Assembly (NCBI GenBank): GCA_017614715.1
Contig: JAGABI010000039.1
Coordinates: forward strand, 1 to 64,000
DNA length: 64,000 bases
Reading direction: 5' to 3'
Source: Bacteroidales bacterium
GTDB lineage: Bacteria > Bacteroidota > Bacteroidia > Bacteroidales > UBA932
The position numbers and the translations under genes are program-made. Below are positions 42,457 through 51,443 of the stretch, piece by piece (the first letter of the stretch is position 1; the number at the start of each line of letters is the position of its first letter). The notes beneath the pieces were generated by a model, which saw nothing but the letters and a program-made list of their open reading frames with translations, was not told the DNA's origin and did no database searches.

Positions 42457-43215
42457 ATGAAACTGTATACAGAGAGTCTGGTTAAGAAATATGGAATGAG
42501 AACCGTGGTCAAGGGGGCCTCGATCGAGGTCGAGCAGGGGGAGATTGTGGGCCTTCTGGGGCCCAACGGTGCCGGAAAGACCACCAGCTTCTATATGATT
42601 ACCGGCCTCGTCAAACCCAATGCCGGGAAGATATTCCTGGGTGATGAAGAGATTACCAATCTCCCCATGTACAGGCGAGCCCAGAAGGGTCTGGGTTATC
42701 TGGCCCAGGAGGCATCGGTGTTCCGCCGCATGAGCGTGGAAGACAATATCAGCTCGGTGATGGAGATGAACAATATTCCCCGCGATGTCCGCGAGCAGCG
42801 CCTGGAAGAGCTGATTGGCGAATTCGGCCTCGGCAAGGTGCGCAAGAGCCTCGGTATCCAGCTTTCCGGCGGTGAGCGGCGCCGTTGCGAGATTGCCCGC
42901 GCCCTGGCCACCAACCCCAAGTTCATCCTGCTGGACGAGCCGTTTGCCGGCGTCGATCCCATTGCGGTGGAAGATATCCAGCATATCATAGCCCATCTGA
43001 AGACCCGCAACATCGGCATAGTGATCACCGACCACAACGTGCACGAGACGCTGGCCATCACCGACCGCGCCTACCTGCTGTACGACGGTGAAATCCTTGA
43101 GAGCGGCACCCCCGAGCAACTGGCCTCCAACCCCGACGTACGCCGCAAATACCTGGGCCAGAACTTCGAACTCCGCAAAGCCGTCCTCCACAAGAGGCCC
43201 GGAGAAGAGCTGTAA
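42457..43215 (+). CDS. lptB: LPS export ABC transporter ATP-binding protein
   Basis: ATPase that drives lipopolysaccharide removal from the inner membrane through LptFG. 252 residues: [12 protein letters not shown] (Walker A, about 34-45), the LptB-type Q-loop [20 protein letters not shown], signature [15 protein letters not shown], Walker [14 protein letters not shown], and the C-terminal LGQNFEL of LptB. It links to the lipid A genes at 5-8 kb in function. It lies 19 nt after dnaX, perhaps in the same operon. Confidence 0.94.
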   Translation: MKLYTESLVKKYGMRTVVKGASIEVEQGEIVGLLGPNGAGKTTSFYMITGLVKPNAGKIFLGDEEITNLPMYRRAQKGLGYLAQEASVFRRMSVEDNISSVMEMNNIPRDVREQRLEELIGEFGLGKVRKSLGIQLSGGERRRCEIARALATNPKFILLDEPFAGVDPIAVEDIQHIIAHLKTRNIGIVITDHNVHETLAITDRAYLLYDGEILESGTPEQLASNPDVRRKYLGQNFELRKAVLHKRPGEEL

Positions 43216-43228
43216 AATATCCAGAAGG

Positions 43229-43483
43229 TTAATCTTTAGAAATCTCGCAGCCCCGGCAGGCGGTGCAGCCAAGGTCACTGCAGTCGGGGTTAGCTTTGTT
43301 GTGCTTTTTGCCCCAGAGGCGCAGCTCCTCTTCTTTGGCACATACGATGCCCCTTTTGCGCAACTCTTTGCTGTGGGCAATCTCCCCGTCGGGGAACTTG
43401 CCGTCCTTGCGGAAGATTATGTTGAAGCACAATCCAAATACGCACAAGGCCACTACAGCTATTGCGAAAAGGAGGGTTTTCAT
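43229..43483 (-). CDS. Small membrane-anchored protein with Cys-rich tail
   Basis: An 84-residue protein with an N-terminal membrane helix (about 3-20) and the body FRKDGKFPDGEIAHSKELRKRGIVCAKEEELRLWG, followed by a C-terminal CSDLGCTACRGC Cys cluster that could bind a metal or form disulfides. It resembles small 'membrane or secreted' proteins common in Bacteroidetes; function unknown. The frame opens at 43528, but the ATG at 43483 gives the natural start, 4 nt after the nadE stop. Last gene of engB-prs-nadE. Confidence 0.68.
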   Translation of the reverse strand: MKTLLFAIAVVALCVFGLCFNIIFRKDGKFPDGEIAHSKELRKRGIVCAKEEELRLWGKKHNKANPDCSDLGCTACRGCEISKD

Positions 43484-43487
43484 TGGC

Positions 43488-44327
43488 TTACAGGCATTTG
43501 AAAGCGGGTGCCAGCGGGCACTTGCCAACGGTGAGCATCGGAGGGATCTGCATCACCTTGAAACTGGACGCGCGGCGGAGCTTTATGGCACGCGCGGCGG
43601 CTTCGCGGTCGGGGAACGATTCGAGCACCTGCTCTTCCGTGAGCCCCTCTTCGTTCAGGGCATGCAGCACCCGGTCAAGGGTTTCGTATTCCGGCAGCGA
43701 GTCGCTGTCTTTCTGCCCGGGACGCAGCTCGGCAGAGGGAGCCTTGGTTATTATATGCTCCGGGATGCGCTCCCCGTTGCGGTTGATGTAGCGGCAGAGT
43801 TCGTACACCTGCAACTTGTAGAGGTCGGCTATCACCATTATCGCCCCGGCCAGGTCGCCATAGAGGGTGCCGTAGCCGGTGGAGAGTTCACTTTTGTTGG
43901 AGGTATTGAGCACCAATGCGTTGTAGCGGTTGGAGTAAGCCATCAGAATCAGGGCGCGGATGCGGGCCTGGAGGTTCTCCTGGGTGGTGTCCCAGCGGCC
44001 GTCGGCAAAAAAGTGGGCCATCGAAGCCATAGCGCTCTCATATATCGGGCCGATGGGGATGGTTTCGCTGCTTATGCCAAGGTTGGCTGCAAGCCGCTCA
44101 GAGTCTGTTACGGAATGTGAGGTGGAGAAGCCGCTGGGCATCAGTATGCCGTGGACGTTTTCCGCCCCCAGGGCATCAGCTGCAAGGGCCGCTACCAGTG
44201 CGGAATCAACACCGCCGGAGAGACCGAGCACCGCTTTTGTCATTCCCGCACCTTTGAAATAGCTGCGGATCTTGCCCACGAGAATCCCGTGGACCTCTGC
44301 AATGGAAATGCCGGGTTCGAGTATCAT
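43488..44327 (-). CDS. nadE: NAD synthetase (ammonia-dependent type)
   Basis: Final step of NAD synthesis, amidating nicotinate adenine dinucleotide. 279 residues with the PP-loop LGLSGGVDSALVAA (about 33-46), the TSNKSELSTGYGTLYGDLAGA segment and KAPSAELRPGQKDSDSLPEY. Only the synthetase domain is present, no glutaminase domain, so free ammonia or a separate partner would supply nitrogen. The start overlaps the prs stop. Confidence 0.94.
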   Translation of the reverse strand: MILEPGISIAEVHGILVGKIRSYFKGAGMTKAVLGLSGGVDSALVAALAADALGAENVHGILMPSGFSTSHSVTDSERLAANLGISSETIPIGPIYESAMASMAHFFADGRWDTTQENLQARIRALILMAYSNRYNALVLNTSNKSELSTGYGTLYGDLAGAIMVIADLYKLQVYELCRYINRNGERIPEHIITKAPSAELRPGQKDSDSLPEYETLDRVLHALNEEGLTEEQVLESFPDREAAARAIKLRRASSFKVMQIPPMLTVGKCPLAPAFKCL

Positions 44328-45277
44328 CAGAAAATGAACGAGTCGCTGATAGGGCGGTTGTTGTAAACCTTGGTGATGATATCTGCAAAGATGTTTGCAA
44401 CCGAGAGCACCTTGAACTTGGAGGTGTCTTCATCCTCCTTGGGCCTCAAGGGGATGGTGTCGGAGACGATGAACTCCTTCAGGGCAGAGGCGCTGATGCG
44501 CTCGTATGCGCTGCCGCTGAGCACCGGGTGCGTGCAGACTGCGCGTACGCTTATGGCGCCCTTCTCCATCAGCATGTCGGCGCACTTGGTGATTGTGCCG
44601 GCGGTGTCCACCATATCATCTACTATGACGACGTTGCGCCCCTCGACTTCACCTATGGCGGTCATGGAACCCACCACATTTGGCTTTTCACGCGACTTGT
44701 GGCAGATAATCATAGGCACACCCAGGATGCGGGAGTATGCGTTTGCCCTCTTGGCGCCGCCCATATCGGGGGATGCGATGGAGAGATTCTCCAGCTTGAG
44801 GTCTCTCAGATAGGGGAGGAAGATGGAGCTGGCGTATATGTGATCTACCGGAACGTCAAAGAAACCCTGTATCTGGTCGGCGTGCAGGTCGCAGGTCATA
44901 ACGCGGTCGCAGCCGGCAGCAACCAGCAGGTTGGCCACAAGCTTGGCGCCGATGCTCACGCGGGGACGGTCTTTGCGGTCCTGGCGGGCCCAGCCAAAAT
45001 AGGGGATCACAGCGATAACCTTGTGCGCCGATGCCCTGTGGGCTGCGTCTATCATAAGCAGCAGCTCAAAGATATTCTCTGTCGGAGGAAAGGTAGACTG
45101 GACGATGAACACTGTGGCTCCGCGGACACTCTCATCGAACGCCGGCTGAAACTCACCGTCGCTGAAAGTGGTCACCTTCGAATTGCCGAGCTCGGTACCG
45201 AGGTTCAATGCAATCTTTTCTGCAAGATACTTGCTGCTGCGGCATGAGAAAATCTTAAGCGTGTGGTCGTATTCCAT
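44327..45277 (-). CDS. prs: Ribose-phosphate pyrophosphokinase
   Basis: Makes PRPP from ribose 5-phosphate and ATP. 316 residues with KVTTFSDGEFQPAFDESVRG, YFGWARQDRKDRPRVSIGAK, CDLHADQIQGFF and the PRPP loop VVIVDDMVDTAGTITKC. PRPP feeds pyrE and NAD synthesis; nadE follows directly with overlapping start and stop. 20-nt gap from engB. Confidence 0.96.
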   Translation of the reverse strand: MEYDHTLKIFSCRSSKYLAEKIALNLGTELGNSKVTTFSDGEFQPAFDESVRGATVFIVQSTFPPTENIFELLLMIDAAHRASAHKVIAVIPYFGWARQDRKDRPRVSIGAKLVANLLVAAGCDRVMTCDLHADQIQGFFDVPVDHIYASSIFLPYLRDLKLENLSIASPDMGGAKRANAYSRILGVPMIICHKSREKPNVVGSMTAIGEVEGRNVVIVDDMVDTAGTITKCADMLMEKGAISVRAVCTHPVLSGSAYERISASALKEFIVSDTIPLRPKEDEDTSKFKVLSVANIFADIITKVYNNRPISDSFIF

Positions 45278-45297
45278 GTTGAAATCGGTTATAGGTG

Positions 45298-45909
45298 TTA
45301 TTGGTTGTTATTGTCTAAATCCTTTAGTATCTGTTCTATATAGTTCAGGACCTCCTCTTTGCCGGTGCCTTTCTCGCTGGAGGTGGCAAAGATGTGCGGG
45401 AGCGGCTCCCAATACTCCCCAATCGCGGCCTTCATCTTCTCTATGCGGGCGGCGAGTGCGTTTGTGCCCAGCTTGTCGCACTTGGTGAGGACGATTGCAA
45501 ACGGGACCTCCTTTTTGCCCAGCGATATGAGGAAGTCCAGGTCTATCTTCATAAGGTCGTGTCGGCTGTCAAGGAGCACAAACAGCAGAACCATATCGGC
45601 ACTGTTGTCTATATAGTCTGTAATCATCCCCGCCAGGGCGTCGCGCCGCTCCTTTGATAGTTTGGCAAAGCCATAGCCCGGGAGGTCCACCAGATACCAG
45701 CTGTCGTTGATAAGGAAGTGGTTAATGCACTGCGTCTTGCCCGGCTTGGAGGAGGTGTGGGCGAGTGCGGAATTGCCTGTGAGACAGTTAATCAGGGAAG
45801 ATTTGCCGACGTTTGAACGGCCGATGAAGGCGAACTCCCTTTTGGACGGGGAGGGTCTCCCGGATGCGGAGACCGAACTTGCGACATATACCGCTTTGGA
45901 AATTTTCAT
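45298..45909 (-). CDS. engB: Ribosome biogenesis GTP-binding protein EngB/YsxC
   Basis: Essential GTPase for 50S assembly. 203 residues: G1 IGRSNVGKSSLIN (about 30-42), G3 DLPGYGFAK, G4 TKCDK, and G5 TSSEKGTG. It heads the engB-prs-nadE operon. Minus-strand -7 box TATTTTTG (45938-45931) lies 21 nt before the start. Confidence 0.95.
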   Translation of the reverse strand: MKISKAVYVASSVSASGRPSPSKREFAFIGRSNVGKSSLINCLTGNSALAHTSSKPGKTQCINHFLINDSWYLVDLPGYGFAKLSKERRDALAGMITDYIDNSADMVLLFVLLDSRHDLMKIDLDFLISLGKKEVPFAIVLTKCDKLGTNALAARIEKMKAAIGEYWEPLPHIFATSSEKGTGKEEVLNYIEQILKDLDNNNQ

Positions 45910-45930
45910 GTGCCCGAGCCGTTACCAATG

Positions 45931-45959
45931 CAAAAATATAAATAATTTCCGTATCTTTA
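45931..45959. promoter_or_regulatory. Divergent promoters of engB and xseA
   Basis: TATTTTTG on the minus strand (45938-45931) is an exact -7 match for engB. TATCTTTA on the plus strand (45952-45959) is one base off and lies 17 nt before the xseA ATG. No clear -33 for either. Confidence 0.45.
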
Positions 45960-45976
45960 TTAGGTTCAAAAGAATA

Positions 45977-47152
45977 ATGGAAGAAACCATTTATACTCTG
46001 CAGCAGTTGCTCAGTCAGGTGAGGGGGGCGGTTGACTCCTCTTTCCCTGTTTCTGTGTGGGTAAAGGGTGAGATTCAGGGCCTTAGCGTGAACCGAAGCG
46101 GTCATTGTTACCTGAATCTGATAGAGAAAAATATCCTCACCGGAGCACTCCTTGCAGAGGTGAAGGCTATAATCTGGAGCTCCCGCTACCGCAGCCTCGC
46201 CACCCGCTTTGAGCAGGAGACCGGGCGCACCATTGCAGACGGGATGAATATCCTGGTCAGGGTCACTGTGCAGTTCTCAGAACTTTACGGCCTGTCGTTG
46301 ATTATTGAGGATATCGATTCTGCCTTCACTGCCGGGGAGGCTTTTCTGGAGCGCCAGCGGACCATCCTCCGCCTGGAAGAGGAGGGGATGATGGAGTTGA
46401 ACTCAGCCCTGGAACTGCCCTCGCTGCCGCGTCGCCTGGCGGTTATATCTGCCGGGACGGCGGCGGGCTACGGCGACTTCATGGAGCATCTAAATGGCAA
46501 TCCGTACGGCTTCAGGTTCTCTTGCGAACTCTTCCCGGCCCCGATGCAGGGGGCGGAGGCGCCGGAGGGGATAATAGCGGCCCTGGGTGCGGTGGCAGCC
46601 AGGCAGGATGAGTTTGATGCGGTGCTGGTGCTGCGCGGCGGCGGGTCCGCAACCGACCTGGCATGTTTTGACAACTACGACCTGGCGCTGAACATTGCCC
46701 AGTTCCCCCTCCCTGTGCTCACCGCAATAGGGCACGAGCGTGACGTTCATGTGGCCGACATGGTGGCGTATGAGCATCTTAAGACCCCGACCGCCCTGGC
46801 GGACTATTTTGTTGATATATTTGCGCAGGAGGATTATGTCGTAACAACGCTTGCAGGCAGGCTTTCTATGGCGGTGCGCGCAAAGGCTGCCGACCAGCGC
46901 TCGCGTCTGGACCGCAGCGTTTCACGCATCCGTGCGGCGGTATCGGCATCAGTCTCTTCCCAGAGGCAGAAGGTGGATTTGCTATCCTACAGGATAAGTG
47001 CGCTGAACCCGGCCTCCGTCCTGGCCAAGGGATTCACCCTCACCCTTAAGGATGGACGCAGGGTCACCGGGGCGGAGCAGCTGCAGGCAGGCTATGTTTT
47101 AACCACAGTGTTCGCAGACGGTAATATAAAGAGTACAGTATTTAAAGAATAA
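45977..47152 (+). CDS. xseA: Exodeoxyribonuclease VII large subunit
   Basis: Single-strand exonuclease subunit. 391 residues: OB-fold N-terminus (SFPVSVWVKGEIQGLSVNRSGHCYLNL region, about 18-50), catalytic domain with LVLRGGGSATDLACFDN and AIGHERDV (about 225-265), and a C-terminal coiled segment to bind XseB. The frame is open back to 45707 across engB; the ATG at 45977 (MEETIYTLQQLL) fits the family. Shorter than the roughly 450-residue E. coli protein. Confidence 0.93.
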   Translation: MEETIYTLQQLLSQVRGAVDSSFPVSVWVKGEIQGLSVNRSGHCYLNLIEKNILTGALLAEVKAIIWSSRYRSLATRFEQETGRTIADGMNILVRVTVQFSELYGLSLIIEDIDSAFTAGEAFLERQRTILRLEEEGMMELNSALELPSLPRRLAVISAGTAAGYGDFMEHLNGNPYGFRFSCELFPAPMQGAEAPEGIIAALGAVAARQDEFDAVLVLRGGGSATDLACFDNYDLALNIAQFPLPVLTAIGHERDVHVADMVAYEHLKTPTALADYFVDIFAQEDYVVTTLAGRLSMAVRAKAADQRSRLDRSVSRIRAAVSASVSSQRQKVDLLSYRISALNPASVLAKGFTLTLKDGRRVTGAEQLQAGYVLTTVFADGNIKSTVFKE

Positions 47153-47219
47153 AGTTTCGCATACCACCTATCGCTCAAATTATTAGTCCCTAGGCAGATG
47201 CGAAAACATAGGAAATGAT

Positions 47220-47411
47220 ATGGCAGAAGAACTTACATACAAAGAAGCGCTGGAGAAACTGGAGGCGCTGGTAGATGTGATAGAGAGCCCGGACCATCCG
47301 CTGGACACAATTCAGGCGGAGGTGGCCGAGGCTATGAAACTTGTGGAGTATTGCCGCAAGTGCCTCGCAGGGACGGAGAAAGAGTTAATGGAAATGATAG
47401 ACAAGCAATAG
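47220..47411 (+). CDS. xseB: Exodeoxyribonuclease VII small subunit
   Basis: A 63-residue helical hairpin protein that binds XseA: LTYKEALEKLEALVDVIESPDHPLDTIQAE (in part) then LVEYCRKCLAGTEKEL. It follows xseA after 67 nt; the gap contains an 8-bp inverted repeat, TTTCGCAT (47155-47162) and ATGCGAAA (47198-47205), of unknown role. glgB begins 4 nt after its stop. Confidence 0.9.
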   Translation: MAEELTYKEALEKLEALVDVIESPDHPLDTIQAEVAEAMKLVEYCRKCLAGTEKELMEMIDKQ

Positions 47412-47415
47412 GCGG

Positions 47416-49395
47416 ATGACCATGCTATACGATAATGACCCCTGGCTGAACCCTTTCCGGGAGGCGATAGACGCCCGCAAGAAAAGGATTCTGGATGCAC
47501 AGGCAAAGATTGCCGGCGGCGGACGTATTTACGATGCCGTAAACAACCATCTTTATTACACACTTCATAAAGAGGATGGATGCTGGGTGTTCCGCGAGTG
47601 GGCTCCCACCGCGACCCGGATATACCTGATCGGGGAGTTCAACCAGTGGAAGAAGGATGCCGGATTTGCACTCCAGCCCTGCGGGGGAGGCAACTGGGAA
47701 CTGCGTGTCCCCGAGTCAGAAATAACCCACGGTACCCTGTACAAATGGTTTGTGGAGTGGCCCGGAGGGGGCGGGGAGAGGATTCCGGCATACGCCACCC
47801 GGTGTGTGCAGGACCCCCAGACAAAGGTTTTCTCCGCCCAGGTGTGGGACCCCGCAAAGCCCTACGTTTGGAAAAACGACGGCCGTATCAAGATAGACAA
47901 TCCGCTCATATACGAGACCCATATCGGAATGAGTTCCGAGGCGGAGGATGTGGCCTCGTTTGTCTATTTCCGGGAGAATGTCCTTCCCCGGATTATCGAC
48001 CTCGGCTATAACACTATCCAGATAATGGCTCTTCAGGAGCATCCATACTACGGTTCTTTCGGGTATCAGGTCTCCAACTTCTTTGCCCTCTCCAGCCGCT
48101 ACGGCACTCCTGAAGAGTTCAAGGAGCTGGTGGACGAGGCCCACAAGGCCGGCATCGCCGTTATCATGGATATTGTCCACTCCCATGCCGTGAAAAACGA
48201 GGCGGAGGGACTCAGCCGCCTGGACGGTTCTTACACTACCTATTTCCATGCCGGAGACCGCGGCAATCACCCTGCCTGGGACTCCCGCTGCTTTGACTAC
48301 GGCAAGAGCCAGACACAGTTCTTCCTGCTGTCCAACTGCAAATATTGGATGGAGGAGTATCATCTGGACGGCTTCCGCTTTGACGGCGTCACCAGTATGC
48401 TCTATCTGGACCATGGCCTGGGGCGCGACTTCTCTTCTTACGAACAGTATTTTGGCGACGGGGTGGACGAGGATGCCGTAACCTACCTGGCGCTGGCAAA
48501 CATGCTGATAAAGGAGGTGAATCCCGACTCCATCACGATAGCGGAGGATATGAGCGGCATGGCCGGCCTGGCGGCCCCGATAGATTCGGGTGGCGTAGGT
48601 TTCGACTACCGCATGAGCATGGGCGTCCCCGACATGTGGATCAAGATTATCAAGGAGCAGGACGACCACGACTGGAACATGAACACCCTCTGGTATGAAC
48701 TTACCAACAAGCGTTCCGACGAGAAGACCGTAAGCTATGCCGAGTGCCACGACCAGGCGCTGGTGGGGGACAAGACCATCATCTTCCGCCTGATAGACAA
48801 GGAGATGTATTACTCGATGGACAAGGCGTCGCACAACCAGATAGTGGATCGCGGCATCGCCCTGCACAAGATGATAAGGCTGGTGACGCTGGCCACCGCC
48901 GGCAACGGCTACCTCAATTTCATGGGGAACGAGTTTGGCCACCCCGAGTGGATAGATTTCCCCCGTGAGGGGAACGGATGGTCGTATTCCCATGCCCGCC
49001 GTCTGTGGAGCATCAGCGACCGCGACGACTTGCATTACAAGGCGCTGCGCGAGTTTGACAAAGACATGATACACCTGTTTGCCAGGGAGAAACTCCTCTC
49101 CAAGGGGCACTACTGCTGGTGTGCCGACAACTACTCCAAAGTGCTGGCATTCACCCGGGGCGACTATCTGTTTGTGTTCAACTTCAATCCGGAGCACTCC
49201 TTTGCAGATTATGCCTTCAAGGCGCCGGAGGGGCGCTGGCAGGTGGTGATGGACAGCGACAGCGCCCGCTACGACGGGTTTGAGCGCAACGACAGCGGCG
49301 TGATACACTCCACCCTGACAAACAGAAAGGGAGACCAGCTGCTGCAGCTGTATCTCCCTTCACGTACGGTTATGGTCCTTAAGAAAATCTCTTAG
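47416..49395 (+). CDS. glgB: 1,4-alpha-glucan branching enzyme
   Basis: Forms alpha-1,6 branches in glycogen. 659 residues: CBM48 N-terminal domain (about 40-150: RIYLIGEFNQWKKDAGF), GH13 barrel with VIMDIVHSHA, the nucleophile Asp in GFRFDGVTSM, the acid Glu in ITIAEDMSGMAGL and the Asp in YAECHDQALVGDKT, and a C-terminal beta domain (LAFTRGDYLFVFNF). The architecture is of the GH13_8 eukaryote-like kind. It is separate from the main glycogen operon at 52-61 kb, following xseB by 4 nt. Its stop overlaps the convergent gene's stop (TTAG). Confidence 0.95.
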   Translation: MTMLYDNDPWLNPFREAIDARKKRILDAQAKIAGGGRIYDAVNNHLYYTLHKEDGCWVFREWAPTATRIYLIGEFNQWKKDAGFALQPCGGGNWELRVPESEITHGTLYKWFVEWPGGGGERIPAYATRCVQDPQTKVFSAQVWDPAKPYVWKNDGRIKIDNPLIYETHIGMSSEAEDVASFVYFRENVLPRIIDLGYNTIQIMALQEHPYYGSFGYQVSNFFALSSRYGTPEEFKELVDEAHKAGIAVIMDIVHSHAVKNEAEGLSRLDGSYTTYFHAGDRGNHPAWDSRCFDYGKSQTQFFLLSNCKYWMEEYHLDGFRFDGVTSMLYLDHGLGRDFSSYEQYFGDGVDEDAVTYLALANMLIKEVNPDSITIAEDMSGMAGLAAPIDSGGVGFDYRMSMGVPDMWIKIIKEQDDHDWNMNTLWYELTNKRSDEKTVSYAECHDQALVGDKTIIFRLIDKEMYYSMDKASHNQIVDRGIALHKMIRLVTLATAGNGYLNFMGNEFGHPEWIDFPREGNGWSYSHARRLWSISDRDDLHYKALREFDKDMIHLFAREKLLSKGHYCWCADNYSKVLAFTRGDYLFVFNFNPEHSFADYAFKAPEGRWQVVMDSDSARYDGFERNDSGVIHSTLTNRKGDQLLQLYLPSRTVMVLKKIS

Positions 49396-50498
49396 AGATT
49401 TGAGGCGATAATCTTCTCGATTTCTGCAGGGTCGTAGATGTCCTTGCCCAGGATGTTGCAGTCCCTGCTGATTATGAACATGGTGGGGATTGAGTTGAGG
49501 TTATATGCCGCAACGGCTGGGGATGAGATTCCGAGGCCGTCGTTAACGCATATCCAGGGGAGGTTCTGGTTCCTTACCGCGGCTGCCCATACAGGTTTTT
49601 CATCCACGCAGACCTGATAAATTTCAAAACCGCGGTCGTGGTACTTCTCATAAATGGGGACCATCTCCTGGTTGAATACCTTGTGCTCGTCCTGTGCGGT
49701 GCTCCAGAAAGAGAGAAGTATGACTTTTCCGAACAACTCGCTCAGGGCATGCTCCCCGCCGTCCATGTCGGTCATCTTTATGTCCGGCATCCCATAGGTC
49801 GCTCCGCTCAGGAGCTCGTTCAGCTGGTCGGCGTTATGGCGTGCGTCTATGGCCTTGGTGACCGCGGCCACAAAATCGTTGTTTGGATATTTCTGGATCA
49901 GGGAATCGCGGATTGCTGTGAAGATATAAACGTCTGTCGGCTCCTGGAATACATAGAGCTGGTCGTTGAACTTCTGGAACAGGGCAGCAGCAGAGGTGAT
50001 GGAGAAGGGGTTCTCCATTATCTGCCGGAGGGTAGCCCGCTTGTGCTCTATGTAAATGCGGGAGAGTTGCAGGTTCTCGTCATCGGGAGCCTCGTCAAGT
50101 ATGCTTTCAATCTTTGCAATGCTCTCCGCCATGCGGTTATCCATCTCCTGCAGCAGCCTGCTGTCTTCAGAGCCGTCTATCGTGCAGTTGCCAAGGGTGT
50201 CGGCCTCTACGCTGATGCGGTCTTTGTCGGAAGCCACTATCCCAGCCAGTTTGGTGCCGTTGTGGTACAGATAGTAGAAAGTGGGATTCACGGCATCGGC
50301 AAGGGGAAGAAAGCAGTGCAGTCGGCCGTTCTTGTTGGTGGAGAGGCTGTCTGTGAAGGTGAGTTTGTTATAATCCAGCTTGTAAAGCTCTACATTGGTG
50401 GATATTCCCTCTTTGAGGGTGAGATTTACCACTGCACCCGGCTTGCTGCAGGAGACGGCAATCAGCAGCAAGATAAGGGGGAGAAGAGTCTTTTTCAT
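49392..50498 (-). CDS. TlpA-like lipoprotein with thioredoxin fold lacking CxxC
   Basis: A 368-residue lipoprotein (lipobox AVSC, Cys at 17). The N-terminal 125 residues resemble the DUF4369 domain found in Bacteroidetes TlpA-like proteins; a helical middle follows; the C-terminal thioredoxin-like domain (about 230-365) has GKVILLSFWSTAQDEHKVF where active members read FWATWCGPC, so both redox Cys are absent, while the cis-Pro loop SIPTMFII remains. It is likely a binding protein, not a disulfide reductase (inference). Third gene after greA and HIT. Confidence 0.82.
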   Translation of the reverse strand: MKKTLLPLILLLIAVSCSKPGAVVNLTLKEGISTNVELYKLDYNKLTFTDSLSTNKNGRLHCFLPLADAVNPTFYYLYHNGTKLAGIVASDKDRISVEADTLGNCTIDGSEDSRLLQEMDNRMAESIAKIESILDEAPDDENLQLSRIYIEHKRATLRQIMENPFSITSAAALFQKFNDQLYVFQEPTDVYIFTAIRDSLIQKYPNNDFVAAVTKAIDARHNADQLNELLSGATYGMPDIKMTDMDGGEHALSELFGKVILLSFWSTAQDEHKVFNQEMVPIYEKYHDRGFEIYQVCVDEKPVWAAAVRNQNLPWICVNDGLGISSPAVAAYNLNSIPTMFIISRDCNILGKDIYDPAEIEKIIASNL

Positions 50499-50506
50499 CT
50501 GATAGG

Positions 50507-50905
50507 TCAGTTCTTGAATTCTGCAGCTATGGCCGCGGCAATCTCTTTGAAACGCTCCGGGGTGAGCTGCTTCTTCCCTGCGCGGAAATCCATGTCGCTC
50601 TCTTTCTGGAGAGGTACCAGATGGATATGTGCGTGGGGGACCTCCATTCCGAGCACGGCTACGCCGACCCTCTTGCAGGGTATGGCGCGCTTGATGGCCC
50701 CGGCCACTTTCTTTGCAAAGGCGGTGAGTCCCTGGTAGGTTTCGTCGTCCAGGTCAAAGATATAATCTACCTCCTTTTTGGGGATGACCAGGGTGTGTCC
50801 CTCCACCATCGGGTTGATGTCGAGGAATGCGAAATAATTGTCGTCTTCAGCGACTTTGTAAGAGGGGATTTCTCCCGCTGCTATCTTTGAGAATATAGTT
50901 GACAT
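50507..50905 (-). CDS. HIT family nucleotide-binding protein
   Basis: A 132-residue histidine-triad protein with the HAHIHLVP motif (about 95-102) and IFSKIAAGEIPSYKV, AFLDINPMVEGHTLVIPKK. Family members hydrolyse adenosine phosphoramidates or act as hydrolases of dinucleotides. The frame opens at 50935 inside greA; the ATG at 50905 lies 4 nt after the greA stop and fits the family start. Confidence 0.92.
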   Translation of the reverse strand: MSTIFSKIAAGEIPSYKVAEDDNYFAFLDINPMVEGHTLVIPKKEVDYIFDLDDETYQGLTAFAKKVAGAIKRAIPCKRVGVAVLGMEVPHAHIHLVPLQKESDMDFRAGKKQLTPERFKEIAAAIAAEFKN

Positions 50906-50909
50906 AAAA

Positions 50910-51380
50910 TTAGATTGAGATGTCCAGGATTTCAAATTGCATCAGGCCGGAGGGGACCTGAACTTCAACGGTTTCGCCCTTGTGGTGGCCCAGCAGGGAC
51001 TTTGCAATGGGGGTGCCGACAGCCAGCTTCCCTTCGCGGAAGTTGGCCTCGCTCTCACCGACTATAGTATATTCCATCACGGCGCCGTTCTTGATATTTT
51101 TAATCTTGACCTTGTTCAGCATCTGAACGGTGTCGGTACTTATCTTGCTCTCGTCTATAACGCGTGCCGTGGCAAGCATATCCTGGAGCTTGCTTATCTT
51201 GAGTTCCAGCAGCCCCTGCGCCTCGCGGGCGGCATCGTATTCTGCATTCTCGCTCAAATCGCCTTTGTCGCGGGCCTCTGCGATAGCCTTGGATATCACG
51301 GGACGCTCTGCAATAGCATCTGCCAGTTGTTGTTTGAGGTCGTCCAGACCTTTCTGTGTCAAATAATGTATTTCTGCCAT
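50910..51380 (-). CDS. greA: Transcription elongation factor GreA
   Basis: Rescues backtracked RNA polymerase by stimulating transcript cleavage. 156 residues: N-terminal coiled coil with the tip acidic residues in RDKGDLSENAEYDAAREAQG (about 37-56), and a C-terminal FKBP-like domain with VGTPIAKSLLGHHKGETVEVQVPSG. Expressed from its own promoter behind a leader hairpin. Followed by HIT and the TlpA-like gene. Confidence 0.96.
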   Translation of the reverse strand: MAEIHYLTQKGLDDLKQQLADAIAERPVISKAIAEARDKGDLSENAEYDAAREAQGLLELKISKLQDMLATARVIDESKISTDTVQMLNKVKIKNIKNGAVMEYTIVGESEANFREGKLAVGTPIAKSLLGHHKGETVEVQVPSGLMQFEILDISI

Positions 51381-51400
51381 TTCGATAAAAAATTAAAGAA

Positions 51401-51417
51401 TCCCCAGTTACCGGGGA
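51401..51417 (-). promoter_or_regulatory. Hairpin with T-rich tail in the greA leader
   Basis: On the minus strand TCCCC pairs with GGGGA around a 7-nt loop, followed by TTCTTTAATTTTTT. It lies between the greA promoter (51451-51444) and the ATG (51380). It can end transcripts arriving from the ribF side and may also attenuate greA itself. Confidence 0.45.
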
Positions 51418-51443
51418 CCCTCTACCATTGTCTTATTTCAATA

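Noticed and set aside
47155..47205. 8-bp inverted repeat between xseA and xseB considered as a terminator
   Set aside because: The loop is about 35 nt and no T tract follows; xseA-xseB-glgB look cotranscribed. Left only as a note under xseB.
47716..49308. 530-residue frame antisense to glgB
   Set aside because: It is the shadow of a GC-rich coding gene; composition is hydrophobic/His/Val-rich without domain pattern. The same holds for long antisense frames over infB (10154-11179), ftsK (14901-15782), lptB (42406-43380) and the debranching enzyme (59454-60842).
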